DNA from: Methanoregula sp.
Lineage (GTDB): Archaea; Halobacteriota; Methanomicrobia; Methanomicrobiales; Methanospirillaceae
Length of the DNA stretch: 10,660 nucleotides
Assembly: GCA_026394635.1 (NCBI GenBank)
Contig: JAPKXV010000431.1
Location: 1 to 10,660, forward strand
Reading direction: 5' to 3'
Every line of letters begins with the position of its first letter. Position 1 is the first letter of the stretch. The notes under the pieces are model-generated. The model worked only from the letters and a program-made list of their open reading frames with translations. It was not told the origin of the DNA and searched no databases. This document shows, piece by piece, positions 6,142-10,660 of this stretch. Made by a program: the position numbers and the translations under genes.

Positions 6142-7248
6142 ATGAGCAGTCCAGTCTATTTTGCCAGCCTGCGGGCGCGGGATGAACACTCAAACACCGT
6201 TTCTAAAGTAAAGAAACTCTTTGATTGTGCAGGTTTTGCCTCGCTGATTTCCCGGCGTGATCGCACCGCAATCAAACTTCACTTTGGGGAGCTGGGTAAT
6301 GACTCCTATATCAGCCCGGTTTTTGTCCGCCAGATTGTTGAAAAAGTGAAGGGGTGCGGCGCGTTGCCATTTCTTACTGATACCAATACGCTCTATCTCG
6401 GAAGCCGTTCGAATGCAGTTGATCACATCTCAACCGCGATCCTTCATGGATTCGATTACGCCGTTGTGGGAGCTCCGGTAATCATCGCCGATGGGCTTTG
6501 TGGCAAAAATATTACGTATGTCCCTATCAAAGGAAAACATTTCAAACGTGTCGCAATTGCAGGCGACATAGCGGGCGCAGACAGTATGATCGTACTGACC
6601 CATTTCAAAGGGCATATCGTATCCGGTTTTGGCGGGGCGATCAAAAATCTCGCCATGGGTTGTGCACCGCCGGAAGGTAAGCGTGACCAGCACAAAGCCC
6701 ATCCCTATACTATCGGTGAGCGGTGTATCGGGTGCGGGAAGTGTGTGGGGGTCTGCCCGAAAACTGCACTACGTCTTGTGAAAAAGAAGGCTGCTATCGA
6801 CAAGTCCCTCTGCATTGGCTGCTTCGAGTGCATGACGGTCTGCCCCGAACATGCCATCGATATCGACTGGGTAAGCGAGATCCCAAAATTTGTCGAGCGG
6901 CTTGTGGAGTATGCGTCGGGTGCAGTGAAGGGAAAAGAAAGTAAGACAGGATATATCAGTTTCCTCACCCGCATCACGCCGGACTGCGACTGCGTCCCGT
7001 GGAGCGATGCTGCAATTGTGCCCGACATTGGCATCCTTGCCTCAAAGGATCCGGTGGCAATCGACGCTGCGTCATTTGATCTGGTCAATGATCAACAGGG
7101 CTTTTCTGATTCGCTCCTGCACACCCACCACAAAAAAGGGCAGGATAAATTCCTGGGGATATGGGATGAAACCGACGGATACCGCCAGATCCGGTATGCT
7201 GAAAAGATGGGGATGGGCAGCAGTCGGTATGAGTTGATCGCTATCTGA
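6142..7248 (+). CDS. DUF362 protein with inserted two-[4Fe-4S] ferredoxin domain
   Basis: Starting at ATG 6142, the product has 368 residues. DUF362 sequence runs from MSSPVYFASLRAR through KLHFGELGND and the conserved FKGHIVSGFGGAIKNLAMG. A ferredoxin insert follows with C195-x2-C198-x2-C201-x3-C205-P and C224-x2-C227-x2-C230-x3-C234-P, enough for two [4Fe-4S] clusters. DUF362 sequence then resumes to the C-terminus (for example KDPVAIDAASFDLVN). DUF362 has no settled reaction; with two clusters the protein is probably a cytoplasmic redox or electron-transfer component. The G-rich GGGGGT at 6131-6136 serves ATG 6142; the in-frame TTG at 6121 would add seven residues and lacks a site. The gene has its own likely promoter, and T runs follow it. 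Nothing appears broken. Confidence 0.92.
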   Translation: MSSPVYFASLRARDEHSNTVSKVKKLFDCAGFASLISRRDRTAIKLHFGELGNDSYISPVFVRQIVEKVKGCGALPFLTDTNTLYLGSRSNAVDHISTAILHGFDYAVVGAPVIIADGLCGKNITYVPIKGKHFKRVAIAGDIAGADSMIVLTHFKGHIVSGFGGAIKNLAMGCAPPEGKRDQHKAHPYTIGERCIGCGKCVGVCPKTALRLVKKKAAIDKSLCIGCFECMTVCPEHAIDIDWVSEIPKFVERLVEYASGAVKGKESKTGYISFLTRITPDCDCVPWSDAAIVPDIGILASKDPVAIDAASFDLVNDQQGFSDSLLHTHHKKGQDKFLGIWDETDGYRQIRYAEKMGMGSSRYELIAI

Positions 7249-7279
7249 CGTACTGATCAGAAATTTTATTAAAAGTACA

Positions 7280-7317
7280 TTTTTTTATGAAAAATCAGGA
7301 TTTTTTATCATTTTTTT
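7280..7317 (+). terminator. T-run terminator region after the DUF362 gene
   Basis: Three T runs (7280-7286, 7301-7306, 7311-7317) in A+T-rich DNA follow the stop codon and fit archaeal poly-T termination. An 8-base palindrome CTGATCAG (7253-7260) precedes them. Confidence 0.6.
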
Positions 7318-7338
7318 GATTTATTGATCTGAAAAAAA

Positions 7339-7353
7339 CGAAACCTTTAAGAT
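7339..7353 (+). promoter_or_regulatory. BRE/TATA promoter of the FMN-binding glutamate-synthase-like gene
   Basis: CGAAAC (BRE-like, 7339-7344) runs into CTTTAAGA (TATA-like, 7345-7352). Transcription would begin near 7375, leaving a leader of about 100 bases before ATG 7475, long for an archaeal gene. Confidence 0.6.
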
Positions 7354-7401
7354 AGGGTGGAAAGCAAGCGCTTATTAACGAACGTAAATTAAAACTATTC
7401 T

Positions 7402-7425
7402 GTTTGAGCTTTGTGTCGCTCAGAC
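7402..7425 (+). promoter_or_regulatory. Hairpin in the 5' leader of the glutamate-synthase-like gene
   Basis: GTTTGAGC (7402-7409) and GCTCAGAC (7418-7425) can pair over eight positions, with one G-U pair in RNA, around the loop TTTGTGTC. The hairpin lies in the predicted untranslated leader. It may be a regulatory RNA structure; no known riboswitch is recognised. Confidence 0.45.
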
Positions 7426-7474
7426 CAAAACTCAATTATCTCAAAACATGAAAAAAATTATATTGGTGTAGATC

Positions 7475-9064
7475 ATGAATCTTCGACAGCCTAATGCTAA
7501 CGAGGCAACGGGGACGGTGAACCGGTCACGAGATGTAGTTCCGATGTCCGGTATCTGTACCCGCTGCATGGACGGATGCAAAGGCAGCTGCGAGATCTGG
7601 CTCTCATCGTTCAGGGGCAGGGAGGTATTGTATCCCGGCCCGTTCGGTGAGATCACCGCAGGTGCTGACAAGAATTACCCGATTGATTACTCGCACCTCA
7701 ACATTCAGGGGTACGCAGTGGGAGCTAAAGGGCTCCCTGAAGGCACCGACATCGGTCCCGATACAGCGGTCTTCTCAACCGTGAATACCGAGACCGAATA
7801 CGGGTGGAGCAAGAAAGTCAGGATGCGCCTCCCGATCTTTACCGGTGCACTGGGTTCAACAGATATTGCACGGATCAACTGGGAGCACTTTGCCATTGGA
7901 GCTGCAATATCTGGTATCACCTGCGTCTGCGGTGAGAATGTCTGCGGTGTCGACCCCCAGCTTGAGCGCGACAACAAAGGTAAAGTGAAAAAGTCTCCAG
8001 AGATGGATCGCCGGATTGAGGTTTTCAAAAAATTTCAGGAAGGCTATGGAGAAATTCTTGTCCAGATGAATGTGGAGGACACCCGGCTTGGAACCGCGGA
8101 GTATGTCGCATCCAAACACAACCTGGACACGATCGAGCTGAAATGGGGACAGGGCGCCAAGTGTATTGGGGGGGAGATCAAGGTCAAATCACTAGAACGC
8201 GCAATCGAGCTCAAGAAGCGCGGCTATATCGTGCTCCCTGACCCGACGGTCAAAGAGAACCAGGCCGCCTTCAAGGCAGGGGCGATCAAGGAATTTGAGC
8301 GGCACTCCCGGCTCGGGTTTGTAACAAAAGAAGGGTTCATGGAAGAGATTGACCGTCTCCGTGACATCGGGTTCAAGCGGATTACCCTTAAGACCGGTGC
8401 GTACTCCATGGTCGAGCTTGCGATGGCGATGCGTTACTGTTCCGATGCAAAGATTGATCTACTCACTATTGATGGGGCACCGGGCGGCACTGGCATGAGC
8501 CCGTGGCCAATGATGAATGAGTGGGGCATCCCGTCGTTCTACATCCATTCGCTCGCATACGAATTTGCAGAAAAGCTTTCAAAGAAGGGTATGCGGGTTC
8601 CGGACCTCGCCTTCGCTGGCGGTTTCTCCGATGAGCCCGGAGTTTTCAAGGCACTTGCAATGGGCAGTCCCTATGTCAAGGCAGTATGCATGGGTCGGGG
8701 CCTCATGATCCCTGGCATGGTGGGCAAGAACATCGAAAAATGGATCAAGGATGGCGACCTTCCCAAGACTGTCTCCAAGTATGGCAACAATATCGAAGAG
8801 ATCTTTGTATGCTACGAGGAGCTCAAGGAGAAGTACGGCTCGCGCATGAAGGAGATCCCGATGGGTGCAGTTGGTATCTATACCTATGCCTCGAAATTCC
8901 GGACCGGGCTCCAGCAGATCATGGCGGGCAGCAGGAACTTCCGGCTCTCGACAATCACTCGTAATGACCTGATGGCACTCACCGAGGATGCAGCGGCAGT
9001 GTCCGGCATCGAGTACGTCATGGCAGCACGCTATGATGAAGCCATGGGTGCACTACTCGATTAA
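7475..9064 (+). CDS. FMN-binding glutamate-synthase-like protein (archaeal type)
   Basis: The 529-residue product resembles the FMN-binding central domain of glutamate synthase (a TIM barrel). It lacks the glutamine-amidotransferase domain. The barrel signature DGAPGGTGMSPWP at 333-345 corresponds to the GHDGGTGASP loop of GltB, and AFAGGFSD later probably contacts FMN. Two features differ from true GltB. The N-terminus has C28-x2-C31-x3-C35-x3-C39, a likely iron-sulfur or metal site. The region around Cys405 keeps only one cysteine of the usual 3Fe-4S motif. A further group, Cys150, Cys152 and Cys157, lies in the middle. Methanogens commonly encode such proteins, usually annotated as FMN-binding glutamate synthase family; whether they make glutamate is not established. 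The start ATG 7475 has a weak GGTG six bases upstream. The gene has its own promoter and terminator, so it is probably monocistronic. Confidence 0.92.
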   Translation: MNLRQPNANEATGTVNRSRDVVPMSGICTRCMDGCKGSCEIWLSSFRGREVLYPGPFGEITAGADKNYPIDYSHLNIQGYAVGAKGLPEGTDIGPDTAVFSTVNTETEYGWSKKVRMRLPIFTGALGSTDIARINWEHFAIGAAISGITCVCGENVCGVDPQLERDNKGKVKKSPEMDRRIEVFKKFQEGYGEILVQMNVEDTRLGTAEYVASKHNLDTIELKWGQGAKCIGGEIKVKSLERAIELKKRGYIVLPDPTVKENQAAFKAGAIKEFERHSRLGFVTKEGFMEEIDRLRDIGFKRITLKTGAYSMVELAMAMRYCSDAKIDLLTIDGAPGGTGMSPWPMMNEWGIPSFYIHSLAYEFAEKLSKKGMRVPDLAFAGGFSDEPGVFKALAMGSPYVKAVCMGRGLMIPGMVGKNIEKWIKDGDLPKTVSKYGNNIEEIFVCYEELKEKYGSRMKEIPMGAVGIYTYASKFRTGLQQIMAGSRNFRLSTITRNDLMALTEDAAAVSGIEYVMAARYDEAMGALLD

Positions 9065-9081
9065 AAAACTGGTACATCGAG

Positions 9082-9108
9082 AACCGGATCTTATTCCGGT
9101 TTTTTTTT
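9082..9108 (+). terminator. Hairpin-plus-T terminator
   Basis: AACCGGA (9082-9088) and TCCGGTT (9095-9101) form a perfect 7-base-pair stem with a six-base loop, running into T8 (9101-9108). It lies 17 bases after the stop codon and is a clear intrinsic-type terminator for the plus strand. Confidence 0.8.
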
Positions 9109-9130
9109 AGAGACCCGGGTTCCAAAAGAT

Positions 9131-9140
9131 AAAAAAAATT
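9131..9140 (-). terminator. T-run terminator of the minus-strand gene
   Basis: On the minus strand an eight-base T run follows the TAG stop (9188-9190) by about 48 bases, so this convergent intergenic region carries stop signals for both strands. Confidence 0.45.
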
Positions 9141-9187
9141 CAAAGCGATGTGTTGGCAGGATTGTCAACAAAGATTTCCGGATTTGA

Positions 9188-10402
9188 CTATTTTGTTTTT
9201 GTCTCTTTATTTGTAAATGCTTCGAGAATGGAAATGGTGATCCGGGTACCAAGGGTCGGCTGGAGGGATTCAAGCCAGAGAAAAAAACCTACGCGTGATG
9301 GTGTAGGACGCTCGTATTTGAAGTGCCCGTCTTTTACCTGCACCATCTTGAGGTACTCCTTTTTCTGCCGCGACCGCAGGTAAATGATCAGTTCATATCC
9401 CGGGAGATCTGTTGCGATGATTGCGTTCGAATAGAAATGTGAAAATTCCGAAAATTCAATGCGTTTGCCCCGGACCGACATCCCGTAGGTGTCGCACACC
9501 GCTTTGATTGCCTTGGGGTAGAGTGCCCCGTACAGAATCTTTTTTACAAGCATATCGGTGGGGGGTGAAGATCGGATGTTCTGTTTGAACCCGTTGTGAG
9601 TAATGCGTGCAAAAATCTCGCTTTTAACTTCTTCATGGAACTTTCGGTAATCGAACGGTTGTTTGAAACCAAGGTCTGTGGCAAGCACTAGTTTGGCGTG
9701 GTTTTCCGGTTTAGTATAAAGAATCCGGGGGCGGTAATGTTTAACGAGTTTTTTGATCTGCTCGCAGGAACTTGTAAAAATTATCGCGTTTTCTTTTGCT
9801 TTGGCCAAGCGTTTTACAACCGAATAATTAGAGATATCAAAAGAGGAGATGAGCAAAAATGGAACGGTCTTCTGGTTGTAAAGGTACCCTAGCAGGTTTT
9901 TCTTGAACAGGATCTCCTGCTCGAATTCCTTGAGATCTGAGGGGGAAGTGACTACTTCTGCAAATGCAACTTCGTTATCACTAGTGACGAGCAGCAGGTC
10001 GAATTCCGCAAGATCCTGACCGTTGCCCCGGATTACGATGTCACCATATTTTGAGTAGAATATCCCATTCTGCCCGAGTTGGGCAAGCCTCTGGGGTTTG
10101 GGGGCGTCAGCCCCTTTTCGTGCAAGGAATTTTATCCGGTCTGATTTTTTTGAAATGTCCAAAAACATCTCATATATGATCGCTTCAAACCATCTCCCTT
10201 CTGCAGTTCTCATTTTCTCGATATCGGGAGAGAAAAGCTTCTTTCGTTCGAGCTGGTTCATGTGTCGCGTGGCATTCAGGGCGATTGCCGCAGTCGGTTT
10301 GAAGTTTTTGAAATTATTCGAGAGCCACGGGATCATGAAATGCACAGAATATTTGTCCGCATAATAGATAACAATCTGCTTTCTTGCTAATTTGTGAATC
10401 AT
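9188..10402 (-). CDS. Unidentified protein with PD-(D/E)XK-nuclease-like core
   Basis: I do not recognise the family. From ATG 10402 the product has 404 residues, soluble, with no signal peptide or membrane helix. Residues about 67-165 look like a restriction-endonuclease-like fold. A helix EGRWFEAIIYEMF (Glu73) is followed by GDIVIRGNGQDLAEFDLLLV (Asp135) and VAFAEVVTSPSDL (Glu149). The usual Lys two positions after that Glu is Val151; Lys167/168 in the next helix could replace it, or the site may be inactive. The C-terminal half (about 260-404) is Lys/Arg-rich and unassigned. Alternative starts are ATG 10441 and ATG 10471. ATG 10402 is chosen because a minus-strand TATTAAAA at 10421-10428 would start transcription close to it, implying a leaderless message. 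Composition is poorer in G+C than copA (26 of 60 at 9661-9720). It is convergent with the FMN protein gene and divergent from the next gene. Confidence 0.78.
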   Translation of the reverse strand: MIHKLARKQIVIYYADKYSVHFMIPWLSNNFKNFKPTAAIALNATRHMNQLERKKLFSPDIEKMRTAEGRWFEAIIYEMFLDISKKSDRIKFLARKGADAPKPQRLAQLGQNGIFYSKYGDIVIRGNGQDLAEFDLLLVTSDNEVAFAEVVTSPSDLKEFEQEILFKKNLLGYLYNQKTVPFLLISSFDISNYSVVKRLAKAKENAIIFTSSCEQIKKLVKHYRPRILYTKPENHAKLVLATDLGFKQPFDYRKFHEEVKSEIFARITHNGFKQNIRSSPPTDMLVKKILYGALYPKAIKAVCDTYGMSVRGKRIEFSEFSHFYSNAIIATDLPGYELIIYLRSRQKKEYLKMVQVKDGHFKYERPTPSRVGFFLWLESLQPTLGTRITISILEAFTNKETKTK

Positions 10403-10414
10403 TTTTAACAAAGG

Positions 10415-10430
10415 AAAAATTTTAATAGTA
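10415..10430. promoter_or_regulatory. Shared A+T-rich divergent promoter region
   Basis: Read in plus, ATTTTAATAG could drive the gene starting at 10514, with transcription near 10450. Read in minus, TATTAAAA could drive the nuclease-like gene. Both readings are plausible TATA boxes and overlap, so the two genes may compete or be co-regulated. Confidence 0.4.
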
Positions 10431-10465
10431 TGGAAATACATTTCCTTCGTACCTGAGCCATGTGA

Positions 10466-10482
10466 TACCATAGCATGTGGTA
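10466..10482 (+). promoter_or_regulatory. Inverted repeat TACCA-N7-TGGTA
   Basis: Perfect 5-base arms (10466-10470 and 10478-10482) lie in the 111-base divergent intergenic region, beside a directly repeated CATGTG (10459-10464 and 10475-10480). It is a possible operator for one or both flanking genes. Confidence 0.3.
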
Positions 10483-10513
10483 AGGGGAAAGGAAAATATG
10501 GGGGGATTGAGAA

Positions 10514-10660
10514 ATGCCGAAAGTAAAAACAATTTCCGGTATAGATCCGTTACCACGGTACATAATGCCGGATGAATCGGAACCTGAATACGGGGCAATC
10601 CTTGAACAGCTTCAGGACCATCGTAAATCACAGGTCGGCTCTTCGTATTATTATGTAAGA
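10514..10660 (+). CDS. Unidentified protein, 3'-truncated by window edge
   Basis: An open frame of 49 codons runs from ATG 10514 to the window end. The G-rich GGGGGGA at 10500-10506 lies seven bases before the ATG and is a reasonable ribosome-binding site. The peptide starts MPKVKTISGIDPLPRY and is hydrophilic, without a signal peptide or recognisable motif so far; the function cannot be called. It is divergent from the nuclease-like gene. The minus-strand frame over the same bases is judged a shadow because this frame has a ribosome-binding site and a promoter. Confidence 0.6.
   Translation, partial: MPKVKTISGIDPLPRYIMPDESEPEYGAILEQLQDHRKSQVGSSYYYVR

Noticed and set aside
7448..7471. Seven-codon frame MKKIILV in the leader of the glutamate-synthase-like gene, ending four bases before its start
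   Set aside because: It has no ribosome-binding site and arises easily in A+T-rich DNA. It could be a leader peptide, but nothing supports that beyond position.
9150..9383. Plus-strand frame opposite the end of the nuclease-like gene
   Set aside because: It is a shadow frame with no recognisable domain, spanning the convergent terminator region.
10422..10631. Minus-strand frame at the right edge
   Set aside because: It overlaps the plus-strand gene at 10514, which has a G-rich ribosome-binding site, and it shows no family features.
1..10660. tRNA, rRNA, CRISPR array, insertion sequence or attachment site
   Set aside because: No cloverleaf, regularly spaced repeats, transposase or terminal inverted repeats were seen on either strand by eye.

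Overview
The window most likely comes from a methanogenic archaeon of the Methanomicrobiales type (Methanoregula-like). This is inferred from archaeal BRE/TATA-like promoters, T-rich terminators, the style of the response-regulator and PAS domains, and an archaeal FMN-binding glutamate-synthase-like protein. No methanogenesis gene lies in the window, so the taxonomic call rests on style and family membership. There are nine genes: seven on the plus strand, one on the minus strand, and one plus-strand gene cut by the right edge. The left-most gene is cut by the left edge. No RNA gene, CRISPR array or insertion sequence was found, and no intergenic gap exceeds 300 bases.

Left part (1-3013), metal handling: the C-terminal two thirds of a Cu(I)-exporting P1B-type ATPase (CopA) is followed 11 bases later by a 46-residue YHS metal-binding protein. 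After a T-rich stop come a UPF0316/DUF2179 membrane protein with an anomalous start and a complete ferritin with all ferroxidase residues. The copper-ATPase DNA looks markedly richer in G+C than the right end of the window.

Middle (3028-6011), signalling: two tandem paralogues share the order response-regulator receiver, PAS, Pro/Glu-rich linker, TPR repeats. Both keep the phospho-acceptor Asp, and neither has a kinase or DNA-binding domain. Each has its own upstream control region, with an inverted repeat before the first and a palindrome touching the ribosome-binding site of the second. They look like phosphorylation- and ligand-controlled protein-interaction adaptors. This is the most unusual part of the window.

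Right part (6051-10660): a DUF362 protein carrying a two-cluster ferredoxin insert, then a long-leader FMN-binding glutamate-synthase-like protein with an N-terminal four-cysteine motif and without the usual 3Fe-4S cysteines. A hairpin-plus-T terminator closes this gene. Convergent to it is a more A+T-rich minus-strand gene with a PD-(D/E)XK-nuclease-like core that lacks the usual lysine. It shares an A+T-rich promoter region with the divergent start of an unidentified protein that runs off the right edge.

Functionally the window combines metal and redox proteins (copper export, YHS, ferritin, iron-sulfur proteins, a flavoprotein) with an unusual signalling pair. Any functional link between these groups is inference from proximity only.
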